DNA of 64,000 nt. Origin: Ashinkailepas kermadecensis (taxonomy: Eukaryota; Arthropoda; Thecostraca; Neolepadidae). Under the pieces are notes generated by a model, which was not told the DNA's origin, did not search any database, and saw only the letters and a program-made list of their open reading frames with translations. The position numbers and the translations under genes were made by a program. Shown here in pieces: positions 21,401 through 31,250 of this stretch. The stretch is taken from the NCBI GenBank assembly GCA_034440615.1, contig JAOTOM010005060.1:85001-149000 (forward strand), written 5' to 3'. Position 1 is the first letter of the stretch, and each line of letters begins with the position of its first letter.

Positions 21401-24363
21401 GATTGTGATGAATCTCTTCTTGACGTGTCCCGATGCAGAGCCGCCCACCGGCGGTGAGAGGTGAACCCCTGCCCGACCGACAGGGTTCGGCTGGACGACG
21501 CCGCAGACGGCGACCGGCCGCGTCCTGCTGCTGCTGTACGGTCTGCTCGGCTGCGCCGGCGGCAATCTCTTCTTCAACCTGTTCCTGGAGCGGTTCATCA
21601 CGCTGATGTCGAGCCTGATGCGCGCCTGCCACGGCTGGCAGCTGCGTCGCGTCGTGCAGCCGGACGTCGACTCGCCGGCGCGCACGGCCAGCATCCGCTC
21701 CATCGTGAGCCAGCAGCAGCGCTGGCGGCCGTCCGTGCCGTGGGTGCTGCTCTACCTGCTGGCGTGCACAGCGCTGGCGCTGCAGCTGGCCGCCCTGCTG
21801 TACTCGGCCGTCGAGCGCTGGCCGTACGCCAACGCCGTCTACTTCACGTTCGTCTCGTTCGCCACCATCGGCTTCGGCGACGAGATGGCCGGCGTGCAGG
21901 CGGGCGCGCCGGCCGGCTACGGCGCCGCCAATTTCGTGCTGACCGTCACCGGCGTGTGCTGCATGTACAGCCTCTTCAACATCATCTCCATCGTCATCAA
22001 GCAGCTGCTGAACGTGGCGATCCGGCGGTTCGACGGCCTGCTGGTCGGCTGGCACGGCCGCAAGCCGCCGAGTGCGGCCGAGCGTGCCGTGTTGAGCAGG
22101 CCCCACGAGGCGACGCCACGAGGCGAGGTGTGCACCAAGACGCCAGAGTGGCCGGCCGGCCCGCCGGAGAGGAGCGGCAGCGGCACACGTGACCTTCTCT
22201 CCGCCACTCGCGACCATCTGCGAACCAACCAGGTGAGCGGAGAACATTTGCGCGCCTAGTGACCACCTGCGAACCAACCAGGCGAGTGGAGAACATTTGC
22301 GTGGCTAGCGCTTCGGGTCTCGGGTGGGTGTGAAAAAGAAAGCCATGGAAGGTGGAGGACAAACGACAGACGCATCAAAAATACGCTCCGGCAGATCATC
22401 AAAAAAGAAATGTATAAAAACGGTACGTTGATTACTTTTACTTTGCACTGGTTACGCTATTAATATAATCGCTGTACCGTCGGCAATGGTTAGCGAACGC
22501 ACTCACGAGCCGTGGCGGGAATGTGCTGAGCCCCACTAACCATAGGTGGAGGCTTCGTAGAATTTGCGTATGGCGTTGCCAACATCTGATTCAACCACAT
22601 TGCTCTCATGCAACGGCGTGAACTGAATGCTAAATCATGAAAATGAGTAGAGTTGCATCAGCAGAACCGAATATGCACGAGTCTCCATTCATGAAGAAGG
22701 TCCGTTGTATTCTGGTATCATGAGCAAAAGTCTAAACTCGAACTCTTTAAAAGGAGTTAGGTGTCCTCTGCAAATTCATGGAGTGGGTGCCAGCATTCAG
22801 TGACCATTCGGACGACCATCACAATAGGATTGGTACGCGGTGGCATGACATGGCAACACCAATACTCTGATTGTTGTCGCACCGGTAACATCAAAAGTAC
22901 ACGAGCCTCCAGTGTTCACTCCTGCTCCTAACGGTACGTCGTACAATTGTATCGTACGCAGTGGCCAGACTGTGTCGCTCGACATGCACATGCGCGGACG
23001 GCCGATGGCGATGGAAATTAACGAGTTCTGAAACCTCAGGGACAGCTAAGCGTCACTACCATCTAATTAGTTGCCATGAACCATTCCCTTTACTTGAAGA
23101 TACCTAGCATACATGCCTTCCTCTCCAAAGCTACCCTTTATCCGCTTATGCCGAAAATTACTCAATTTTTCCCACTATAGGAATTCCCAAGAAATCAACA
23201 ATGTGATGGTGTGCCAGTGGTTTGCCTTATTATCATGTTGAGATCACCCCACCCCCTCCCTCCCTACTGCTTTCCCGTGGAACCGCTTCTGCCAATTTTG
23301 TGCAATTAGTAACCCAAGTTGTGCAACGTATGGATTCTGCATCAATGGTGCCGGCTATAAGCTAGTGCTTTATGCTTCTAGGTTTGCCTCAGAGCTAAGA
23401 TATTTTAGCTCCTTAAATGCCTCCTTCTTTGACTCCAGTATCTAAATGTTTAACTTCCTTGGTCAGCCATGAAGGGTGCTTAACCTTGCTTAATCTAATT
23501 TGCCTGTTGGGAATGAGCCTATCCGTACCTTGAAACAATTTGCCTTTTACCATTCTCCACATTTCCTAAGCATCTAAACCCATCAATAACTCTTCCCAGT
23601 TAATTTCATCCATGAAGATTTTGAACTCATTATATTTCACTTGTATTGCCTGTACTTGTGCTTAATATATTGCGTGAATTGTATTGATGGCTGTGTGAAA
23701 TACATTTTAAAGACGAAAGAGCTGCGACATTTAAGCAGACAACTATGATAAGGTCATTAGAAATCAGAAGTCAATCAGATGTCACACGTTGAACACTCAG
23801 GTACCGCCTGAGTTTAAGAACTAATGGCAAGAGATGTTATCTATCCGAAAGATGGAGAATCAGTGCATAATTTACGATACAATCTGGTGTTATTCGCGTA
23901 ACGATTCACGTCGCAGATACAGTTTTATGCCAAAATTAATGTGTTTCATTTTGGAAGCGCTGGTCTCTGATGGCTGCAAAATGACACCTGACGAAAAGAA
24001 CTGGCGACTACGGTCCAATTGGAGTGGGGTGACGGTAAGGAGAGGCTTCTAGTGTCTGCATGCGTACTTCCGAAGCGATCCATCCCACCAGGTTTACCTT
24101 CCGTGTCATGAGCCACGACTGGATGCAGTAGCACGGTTTACCCCGACACCACAGCGGTGACATCTGATACTTGTGTTTCATCCACTTGCCGCCAGGTGCC
24201 GCTGGCGGTTGCGCAAAACTCACTGTGCAAGAGTGCGCAGCAGTCACGCTCCAACTCCGCCAAGGCCAGCAGCTGCCACCACGACTACGACCTGGGTCAC
24301 ATCAGTCTCGAGTCGATTGGCTCGGTGGCCATCGCCAGCAGAAAGCTGGAAACCGACGACTGA
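18081..24363 (+). CDS. KCNK13: THIK-type two-pore-domain potassium channel, complete, three exons
   Basis: K2P channels carry background potassium current at the plasma membrane. Exons 18081-18477, 21484-22232 and 24196-24363 join to 1314 nt, or 437 residues and TGA, close to the roughly 408 of human KCNK13. The order is M1 (FVLLVPVLLLYLLLGSAAFQ), an extracellular cap helix, PRWDLAGSFHF then STIGFG (filter 1), M2 (YGLLGCAGGNLFFNLFLERF), M3, ATIGFGD (filter 2, 21861-21881) and M4 (GVCCMYSLFNIISIVIKQLL). The C-terminus ends RKLETDD. GCAG-LFFNLFLER and CCMYSLFN are diagnostic of KCNK12/13. Possible ATGs are 18060, 18081 and 18099; an in-frame TGA at 18033 limits upstream extension. I chose 18081 for its A at -3. 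Confidence 0.92.
19405..19468 (+). repeat. LINE 3' tail, copy 2
   Basis: GGTTGACGCACCCTAAAACC followed by CCAATAATCATCC matches the tail family seen at 2905, 20057 and 45792. It abuts the next LINE fragment, as if one element had inserted in the tail of another. Confidence 0.4.
19469..20057 (+). mobile_element. 3' end of an I-type LINE: ORF2 C-terminus and 3' UTR
   Basis: The peptide WDAVLANKLKVLKPRLGAWQ, then VILCRLRLGHTYFTHRYLP, CPRCGDNLSVAHILSTCRHL and LVELLGDD, ending at TAG (about 19867), is the conserved C-terminal region of RNase-H-bearing LINEs. It includes the CX2C...HX4C finger. One frameshift separates the two halves near 19650. A 3' UTR of about 190 bp ends in GATGCGCCCCTAAACCC and AATAACAACAACAA. 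The element is truncated at its 5' side. Confidence 0.8.
21484..22232 (+). CDS. KCNK13: KCNK13-like exon 2: first filter to cytosolic tail
   Basis: The acceptor is GACAG, with the exon starting GG to complete the split glycine, so filter 1 reads STIGFGWTTPQTATG. The exon encodes M2, the M2-M3 linker with RACHGWQLRR, M3, the second pore with FVSFATIGFGDEM, M4 and a basic proximal tail, ending TRDLLSATRDHLRTNQ on a full codon. The donor is GTGAGC at 22233. Confidence 0.92.
22212..22309 (+). repeat. 49-bp tandem duplication across the exon 2 donor
   Basis: GACCATCTGCGAACCAACCA, the donor and the following bases to CCTAGT (22212-22260) are repeated at 22261-22309. The first copy has AG-GTGAGC at the exon end. 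The second has AG-GCGAGT, a possible weak GC-type donor. Use of the second would add TGA-terminated or altered sequence, because the first copy reads to a TAG at 22257-22259 in frame. Confidence 0.8.
22233..24195 (+). other. Potassium channel intron 2
   Basis: This phase-0 intron begins GTGAGC and ends TTGCCGCCAG. I see no gene or known repeat inside beyond the 49-bp duplication at its start and short C-rich stretches near 23250. Confidence 0.8.
24196..24363 (+). CDS. KCNK13: KCNK13-like exon 3: C-terminal tail and stop
   Basis: In phase 0 it reads VPLAVAQNSLCKSAQQSRSN, a serine-rich stretch, HDYDLGHISLESIGSVAIAS and RKLETDD, then TGA (24361-24363). The last block resembles the KCNK13 end (GAFAIMNNRLAETS), which is why I accept the exon although it lies about 2 kb away. 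Confidence 0.8.
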   Translation: MPLAVAQNSLCKSAQQSRSNSAKASSCHHDYDLGHISLESIGSVAIASRKLETDD

Positions 24364-24429
24364 GTTTCCACTGCCGAGCACCGCATCTGCTGCGGCTTTA
24401 TCACGGCTTGGGCCTGTATCTACGATGAC

Positions 24430-24620
24430 TGAGACGTGGGCCCCGTAGTTGCTGTAGTTCCACGATGGATATGGCCTGTACCTACCACGAATAGGACGTG
24501 GGGCCCGTAGTTGCTGTAGTTCCACCATGGCTGGGGCATGTACCTGCCGTGACTGGAACCTGTATAGTGTGCACTGTACATACCGTGACTGGGGCCTCTA
24601 TGTACCGTAATTCGGCCACG
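24430..24620 (+). repeat. Degenerate tandem repeat after the channel stop
   Basis: CCCGTAGTTGCTGTAGTTCC occurs at about 24446 and again near 24508, with related pieces (CCGTGACTGG, TGTACCGT) following. The period is about 62-66 bp. It may lie in the 3' UTR. Confidence 0.55.
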
Positions 24621-26283
24621 ACTGGAACCTGACTCAATGGGCGTCGTTACCGTTTGGGTCCCTATGGTAACATTGTGTATTACAAAACAGCAAACAAACT
24701 TTTTCACTTTCTCCATGCGAGTGCTGGAACGAACATTCTCACCGCGGGTTTGGTTTCCAGCTGTTGAATTGTTTTCTCAATATCAATGCCACAATAAGCA
24801 TTGGTACGGCAGAAACGCCAACCCGCAAACGTCTAAGCGTACTGGCTTTGTGTAATAACGGGTACCATTCTACGGCCGCGGAAAACACGTTGTTCTGTCT
24901 CTACGACTGAGAGGTGAGGTTCGGCTGCTTGTGTCTGCATCAGGCAGGATCACAGGAGCACGAGAAGAACACGGGCTGAGCTTTCGAGCATACAAGCTGA
25001 ACATTTTGAGCTAAAAAATCAGAAAGCATGTTGGGGCTTCAGAACCATATTTGCCGAACTCCGGTTTTTTGCGTTGTGGTGAGTTGGGACAGGAAACGCA
25101 ACCGGTGAGAGCGGGCTGGCGGTAAAAGCGGCACCTGCGATCGAGTTTGTAATGCCATTATAATATGACATGGCATTGTACCTGAAAACAGACATAAGCA
25201 TGCTCGACTTATGGTGACTTCATAGCTAAGGATGTATTTAGTAACCGATATATCGACTTTATAACGACTTGAATATATTGTCCAGTCCGGTCCGTCACTA
25301 GATTTGTATGAAATGAATAATATCGAAATGGCATAGAATGACCTAGTCGAGGTCACACGATACTAATTACCTCTGGTACACCAACTGCATCCGTATTGAT
25401 CCGTCAGTATACATTGGTCCGATTGTATCTCATAACAAGCAACCGTTTGAGGCGCTAACGCCTACGAACGACTTTATGCCGTCATTAAAACATGACCTAA
25501 CATGACCTTCAGGTGAATTCCCTCACACAACGTACCCTAGATGTTCCTTTCAGTGTACTGAAAGTCTCAAGGTGCCGTCTCAATTGGTTTGGCTGTAATG
25601 GCAGAAAAGCTAAGGGGACCCCCCCACTAACTCGCCGGTTAAATTGAATGTGCAAATGTGCGTGAAATGTATGAGTCTTCCAGGCATTGGCGACCAACTC
25701 CCTCGGGTACCCTACTTAATCTGGGCTGGAGATCGGAATACATCGGCATTGAAGGGCAAAGGCTTCCTTAAAGCATATCCTCGGGGAAAACACTGGCACC
25801 GGGCAGCTTCCAACGGGGAAATGATCAATCGGCCCCGCATAGGACGCCCAATTTATCCCAACGTACAGCCCGTGGTTGCACATCTACGCATCGGTCGACT
25901 GCCGGCCGTTGTAAAGGAGCATACCTGTAGAAGATGTGTAAATGTGGTCAGTGAGATGGTTGTTAAAAGCACCACAGCCGAGCACTTACAGACGAGAGTC
26001 CGACAATGTTTCGCTTGTTTAAGAAGCGCAAGCTTTTAGCTGCTGAGGATATTTTGCAGCGCTCGCGAAAGTCGATATTCGAGGGGCTTCTAACGACATG
26101 AGGAAATATTGGCTGCCCGTGAGTGCGTTGTCCTTACATGAGCTACACGTTTACTGAAGACCACCAGTGTTCTATTCCCGATGTGGCGAGTCTTGCTATT
26201 GCCTTGCATAGTGCTTCTTTCAACTTACACACAGGTGTGTAATTCCTCTCACCAGGTCTGGTGAGAGGAAATTGGTCACTAAC
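24621..26283. other. Non-coding stretch
   Basis: I find no supported gene here. A 131-codon open frame (25644-26039 plus) has no recognisable features. Confidence 0.45.
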
Positions 26284-26466
26284 CAGAGGCGCAGCCAAGG
26301 GGGCCCGGGCCCAAGCCACGTTAGCAACCAAAAGGACACTAGATCAAAGAAACAAATTTGAGGATATTCACGCAAAACCAGAAATTTTAGGACCGCCGAA
26401 AAGATATCTGTTCCATGGCATTTTTGGAGGTCGGGGCGCCTTAAGAAAATCCTGGCTGTCCCCCTG
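26284..26466. mobile_element. hAT-like MITE, copy 1
   Basis: The ends are CAGAGGCGCAGCCAAGG and, inverted, CAGGGGGACAGCCAGG. The flanks TCACTAAC (26276-26283) and TTACCAAC (26467-26474) agree at six of eight positions, the mismatches being C/T, as expected of a decayed 8-bp target duplication. CAG(A/G)GG termini with 8-bp duplications are typical of hAT elements. The inside (ACTAGATCAAAGAAACAAAT, ATTCACGCAAAACCAGAAAT) matches the copy at 51230. Confidence 0.6.
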
Positions 26467-26474
26467 TTACCAAC

Positions 26475-28188
26475 CCTAGGAGACACACAATGCTACAGCA
26501 AACAGCTCAGGACAACTGAATACCTGTACATCGTGTTCTTTTGTGCCTAATTTAACATACCTTAATTTCCCAACGATTTGACATTCAGCGGCTTATTTCG
26601 AATCTTCGACAGCATAGGAAAGCATCTCAACAGACAGCATGCTGTTTCGAGCGCATGTCATCAGCACAGAAATGAGTCATGCATGGCGAAACGTCGAAAT
26701 TTAAGTGGGCACAAGGTAGTTGTTGGGTAGATTGCTTCCTCTCAACGCCATGGGGTTAACGTTGAAGTCCCGGATTGAATGGGACATCACGCCCCGTGCT
26801 CCGCCGTACCCCCGCTTGTAAGATTAGTGCATTCGAAACAGTATCAGCTCCGTACGGAGGTTCGTACGTTATCAGCTCCGTAAGGGGTTCGTACGGATGA
26901 CGAATCGCATAGTGATTGCGCCAAACACGGACGGATCTTTTCGAATATGATTGGGAGAAAGGGAATGAGTTTTTACGACATTCTTTCCAGCCAACGCTCA
27001 TGAATCTCATGCTAAGCCTGAGCAACATGGGGGTAAGCAAGTACCCCACCAAAATATAGAAGGGTACATTACCGATGTCAATAGCCGTTTGCAGTTGGAA
27101 AGCCACCATTTCCCGATTATCACGATTGTCTTCTCTAAGCATTATACACCGTGGACGGAATATTATCCGGCTATTATGCTTTCTGAACGTAATGCAACCC
27201 CTCCATACAACCCGATTCTGGGCGTTCTGCCCTCTGGACCTTACGCTCCATTTCCGTGGAATCGGGCGCCACCAGTGACTCCCAGTGATCTCCGTGGCAG
27301 CAAGCATAAGACGGGCACAAATGGATTGATGAATGCTTACGTATGATGGTGCGAATGCACCACGAACAGAATGCTATTCTTAATGAAATGTTTATGCTTC
27401 GCACTTGTGTCTCTTCTCCAACGACAGCGTGAAAAGCCAAGTAGTTGATATTGCTCGAATACCTGCAGGGATGAAACGTTGCCAAAAAAATAAGTTCGAA
27501 CATCATAATTTTCACGGAGCGCCTGTCAGACTAGTATTCAGCAAGGTTAGGTACCCTGACCAACCAACAAGCCAACTACCGCCAATGACTGGACCATTGT
27601 GCTATCTCTAGCATACATCCATGGAATACTAAGCTCATCCAGCCATGACTGATAGGATAACTCGTGGATGCGGGGCGGGCCGTACTCAGTGAAGGTCTGT
27701 AATGCTCTCAAGAAGTTAGCAACACTCAAAAGGAAGTTGTGGGTATTCGCCCAAACCAGATACGAAGTTTCGCTGCTGAATACACGAATTGGACTTTGTG
27801 GTCGTGTTGCGTTCATATCTTCTCGCAGTTGCGAGCGTACTGCGTGCATGGAGTGTCTAGTGTCAAATTCAGTTCTCAGTTTCATCAATATCAATACATT
27901 CTTTTCAACATTTGCCTTTCTTGTCAACTCCGTTTAGCTTTCCTTTCAACTCAGGTAAAAACATACAACGATCACACGTCCATATTAGTCTATCATGTTA
28001 TCCTTCTATAGTAAAAACAGACTTGTTAACAACACTTAAAACACAGCTCAATGCATCGACACGATGCCCTGCACGGGCCAGATGAAGGTCCAATGACTAT
28101 CACCCGATATTGCCGTCAGCAAGTGGCTCTGCTTCGCTCACCACTCCCTACCACCGTACCCACCGTGTACCGCACACAGACCGTCCGC
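26475..28188. other. Non-coding stretch with one long unassigned frame
   Basis: A 183-codon open frame (26756-27307 minus) is the longest here but shows no domain I recognise and no codon-third GC bias like the true genes nearby. A 28-bp imperfect duplication (ATCAGCTCCGTACGGAGGTT) lies near 26855-26905. Confidence 0.4.
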
Positions 28189-29406
28189 TCATTCCAACAG
28201 CTTCACCCACTTGCACTTGAGCGACATCTTCCGCACGTCGTCCGACACGTCGACGCCGAGCGGCGCGCGCGCCTGCACGTCCACGTCGTCCGGCCGGGCG
28301 GCCACGCCGCGCCCCAGCCGCCACTTCTCGACTCCGTTCCAGGCGACCATGACGCCGTTGTCGGTGCAGAGGCGCGCCGGCGGCACCACCAGCTGGTAGC
28401 CGGCGGAGTCGGCGACGCGGCGCAGGCAGGCGGCGATGTGGCCGTTGCACGCCACGCCGCCCGACACCACCAGTCGCCGCTCGTCGGCGACGAGGCCGCG
28501 CGCCGCGCAGTAGTCCATGGCGCGCTGCACGCGCCGGCACAGGTGGCTGGCGACGGCGTGCTGCAGCGAGGCGCACAGGTCGCGCGCCGTCGGCACCACG
28601 GCCGACGCGCTCACGTCGCAGCGCGCCTCCTCGCGCTCCGTCAGCCGCTGCGCGGTGAGCTTGAGCCCTGAGAAGCTGAACGAGCAGTCGCGGTACTTGG
28701 ACAGCGGCTGCGGGAACTCGAACGCCAGCGGGTCGCCGCCGGCGGCCATCAGCTCCACGGCGCGGCCGCCGGCCAGCGCCGCGCACTGCGGCAGGTTGCG
28801 CAGCTTGAGGCGGCGCGCCGCCTTGTCGAGCGCCTCGCCGGGCGCGTCGTCGCGGCTGGCGCCCAGCAGCAGGAAGCGGTCGGCGTCCTGCGCCACGGCC
28901 AGCAGACAGTGGCCGCCCGATATCAGCAGCGTCAGGTAGGGGAACGTCAGGCGCGGCTCGACCAGCCGCGCCGTCAGCGCGTGCGCCTCCATGTGGTGGA
29001 CGGGGATGAGCGGCAGCCGGGCGCGCTGCGCCAGCTGCTTGGCGTGCCGCAGGCCGACCAGCAGCGACAGCGCCATGCCGGGCCGCACCGTCACGGCCAC
29101 GGCGGCCAGCTGCGTCAGCTCGACCCCGGCCGTGGCCAGCGCCTCGTCCGCCACGGCGCCGATGTGCTGGGCGTGCAGGTCACGCGCGATCGGCGGGATG
29201 ATGCCGCCGAGGTCGAGGTGCACCTGCAGCTGGGAGCGCACCACGTCGCTGTGCACGCGGCCGGCCGCGTCCACCACGGCGCACGCCGTGTCGTCGCAGC
29301 TGGTCTCGACGCCCAGGATCAGCGCCGGCCGGCCGGCGTGCGAGCCCAGCGATCGGCCGGCCGTCAGACGCAGCTGGCACAGGGTCCGGCTCACACGCGT
29401 AGCCAT
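28189..29406 (-). CDS. OSGEPL1: tRNA N6-adenosine threonylcarbamoyltransferase, mitochondrial (OSGEPL1/Qri7), complete, intronless
   Basis: This enzyme transfers the threonylcarbamoyl group to A37 of ANN-decoding tRNAs in mitochondria, forming t6A. The 405-residue ORF starts at ATG (29406) with an arginine-rich, acid-poor leader (MATRVSRTLCQLRLTAGRSL) that suits mitochondrial import. All family blocks are present in order: LGVETSCDDTACAV, QVHLDLGGIIPPIARDLH, RPGMALSLLVGLRHAK, PVHHMEAHALTARL (metal-binding histidines), LLISGGHCLLA, GEALDKAARRL, FSFSGLK, LVVSGGVACN and LCTDNGVMVAW (metal-binding Asp). The stop is TGA at 28189-28191. Length is normal for the family (about 410). GC is far higher than in the flanks. 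A GTG 12 bases upstream is also in frame, but the ATG is the better start. Confidence 0.95.
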   Translation of the reverse strand: MATRVSRTLCQLRLTAGRSLGSHAGRPALILGVETSCDDTACAVVDAAGRVHSDVVRSQLQVHLDLGGIIPPIARDLHAQHIGAVADEALATAGVELTQLAAVAVTVRPGMALSLLVGLRHAKQLAQRARLPLIPVHHMEAHALTARLVEPRLTFPYLTLLISGGHCLLAVAQDADRFLLLGASRDDAPGEALDKAARRLKLRNLPQCAALAGGRAVELMAAGGDPLAFEFPQPLSKYRDCSFSFSGLKLTAQRLTEREEARCDVSASAVVPTARDLCASLQHAVASHLCRRVQRAMDYCAARGLVADERRLVVSGGVACNGHIAACLRRVADSAGYQLVVPPARLCTDNGVMVAWNGVEKWRLGRGVAARPDDVDVQARAPLGVDVSDDVRKMSLKCKWVKLLE

Positions 29407-29424
29407 CGGTCGCCACACGGGGCC

Positions 29425-29710
29425 GAGTTCGGGCCCGACCGTCGCTCCTGGCCGGCCCTAGTCAGTCGTCAGAGCCGAGTCTCGGCCTGACCGCCGCTCC
29501 TGGTCCGCCCTAGTCCGTGACCAGAGCTGAGTTCGGACTTGACCGCTGCTCCTGACCGGTCCTAGTCCTCGGCTGCCGGGTCAGAGTCGAGTCCCGGCCC
29601 GACCGCTGCTCCTGACAGGCCTCTGACTCTAGTCCGTGGCTGCTGGGCCAGAGCCGAGTTCGGGCCCGACCGCCGAATCTGCACCAGAGTCGCGTCCGGA
29701 CCCGACTGCT
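29425..29710. repeat. Degenerate 52-67-bp tandem repeat upstream of OSGEPL1
   Basis: Four to five units share GCTGCTCCTGACCGG, CCTAGTCCGTG and CCGAGTTCGGGCCCGACC. The array begins about 20 bp upstream of the OSGEPL1 ATG, so it occupies the likely 5' UTR or promoter. Confidence 0.75.
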
Positions 29711-30239
29711 GAGATCGGCGATGACTTTCAGCTGACTGATAGTTCTCGCAGAAAACGGTTCACGATAGCCGTGGTGCTGATTTATTGGTTGATCACAGTA
29801 ATCAGATAATGTGAGCCCGACAGTGTTCACCGATCCCGTAAACAACCTAGAAATAACACGTGGTGTCAACCAAAGCTGAGCAGCAAAGTGGTGCGACAAC
29901 AACTGCCACGCAGAACGAACGGAAGGAAACAGCAAACAGTAACCTTAATCGGCACAAAAAAACTACTAAGGACGATGTCTAGATGGATGGTCTATCATTT
30001 GAAACCAATAGGCATAGGCTGGAGATTAGAGGAATCAAAAACAATGAACCATTTACCAGGCAGTTCAAATCCATGTCTAGTTGACAGTCATATGTTCCAT
30101 GTGAAGAAAAATTGATGGGGATTTTAAAAGAATGGAGGTGTTTCGGTGTTGGCATGCATATGATCAGCTTTTGTAGCTGGTTATGCTAGGAATGAAATCA
30201 GCTTGCTATGGTAGCAGTGAACTTGAATTGAGCTATTAT
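29711..30239. other. Transition into AT-rich sequence
   Basis: There is no gene. The base composition falls from GC-rich to clearly AT-rich around 29930. Part may be a further 5' piece of the LINE that follows, but I cannot align it. Confidence 0.4.
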
Positions 30240-30800
30240 GTCTATTGACTTATACCTCAGCTAGGAACCAGGTAAATGGAATGTTGGGTGTCATTAGCAG
30301 GAGTGTGAAGTATCAGAGCAAGGAATCATGAAAAAAAAACTGTACTTAGCCCATGTTGCAACCCCACTTGAAATATTCTGTACAGACATGAAGCCCTTGT
30401 TTAGAAAGAGATATAGATATGCTAGAAAGAGTGCAGAGCAAAGCCACTAGACTCATCAGTGGACTAACTTAGAATATGGAGAAAGGCTTATGACATCAGA
30501 TACGTACTTACTCAAGTATAGGAGATTAAGGGATGATATGAATGAAATGTATAAAATAGTTAAAGGGTTGGATAAGATCAACCTGAATGATGCTTCTTTT
30601 TAGAGAATCGCATACAGGCCTCCAAATCAGGTTAGACAAGTCAAGGCATATGGCAGTTAAGCAAAAACAGATTTTCAGTCAAAGGGTGGTTGATCAATAG
30701 AATAGGCTGCCTGCTGATATTGTGGGGAGTCCCTGATTGAATGTATCTAAAACTAGGGTCAACATTTTTTGGGGGTTGGAAAATTCTGCTTTTGAGCCCA
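30240..30800 (+). mobile_element. CR1/L2-like LINE remnant, 3' part of the RT ORF
   Basis: Read across several frames, the block gives MLGVI.RSVKYQSKEIM, KLYLAHV, DMLERVQSKATRLISGL, MYKIVKGLDKINLND and QIFSQRVVDQ. These are the thumb and C-terminal motifs of CR1/L2-type elements. Many frameshifts and stops are present. It differs in sequence from the L2/CR1-like copy at 12930. Confidence 0.7.
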
Positions 30801-31130
30801 ATTAGTGGCAGATGGGTTGATATTTATGCTGGTAGGTGCACACTGTGCAGGACCCTTTAAGCAGGCATGCATGGAGTTTGAAAATCATTGATTGAACATT
30901 CAATCCACACATGTTATGCAGGATCAAGTAAAAAAGGCTAGACAGGTAAGTAGATGGGTATTTGTAGGTGTGTATGATATTGGTGGATAGTTTGTTTGAA
31001 TTTATGATGTGGTATTGGTTGGGTGCTGAGTATCTTCTTTTTTGTCCAGGCTTATAGTATCTTGCCTTCACAGGTCTAACCCAGATGGCCCTGTTGCTCT
31101 TTTTAAGTCACGTGATGAACACTTTATGAC
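30801..31130. other. AT-rich non-coding sequence
   Basis: Nothing is recognisable here. It may include the 3' UTR of the LINE remnant. Confidence 0.4.
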
Positions 31131-31152
31131 TTACCCACTTTTTACTTTACAG

Positions 31153-31250
31153 AGATACAACACATGCAAAACCTATCTTGTGAACACATTAAACTGCAAT
31201 AATGCCAAACAAAGCATTTATGATCTTATATTTGTAGCACAAACTGTGAG
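31153..31250 (+). other. Exon-like segment, unassigned
   Basis: A pyrimidine-rich acceptor (TTTTTACTTTACAG) and a GTGAGT donor enclose an open frame RYNTCKTYLVNTLNCNNAKQ followed by SIYDLIFVAQT. About 60 bp of it resembles 32660-32720, which has stops. I do not recognise the peptide. It may be part of a repeat instead of an exon. Confidence 0.2.

Larger units (their letters stand above)
18478..21483 (+). other. Potassium channel intron 1
   Basis: This phase-1 intron of about 3 kb lies inside the codon for the first filter glycine. It holds an I-type LINE 3' end at 19466-20057. The remainder (18478-19400 and 20060-21483) shows no recognisable gene. Confidence 0.85.

Noticed and set aside
25644..26039. 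131-codon plus-strand ORF as a gene
   Set aside because: It shows no recognisable family features and overlaps no splice signals.
26756..27307. 183-codon minus-strand ORF as a gene
   Set aside because: No motif, no GC-rich third positions and no splice context. The length is unusual but not decisive.
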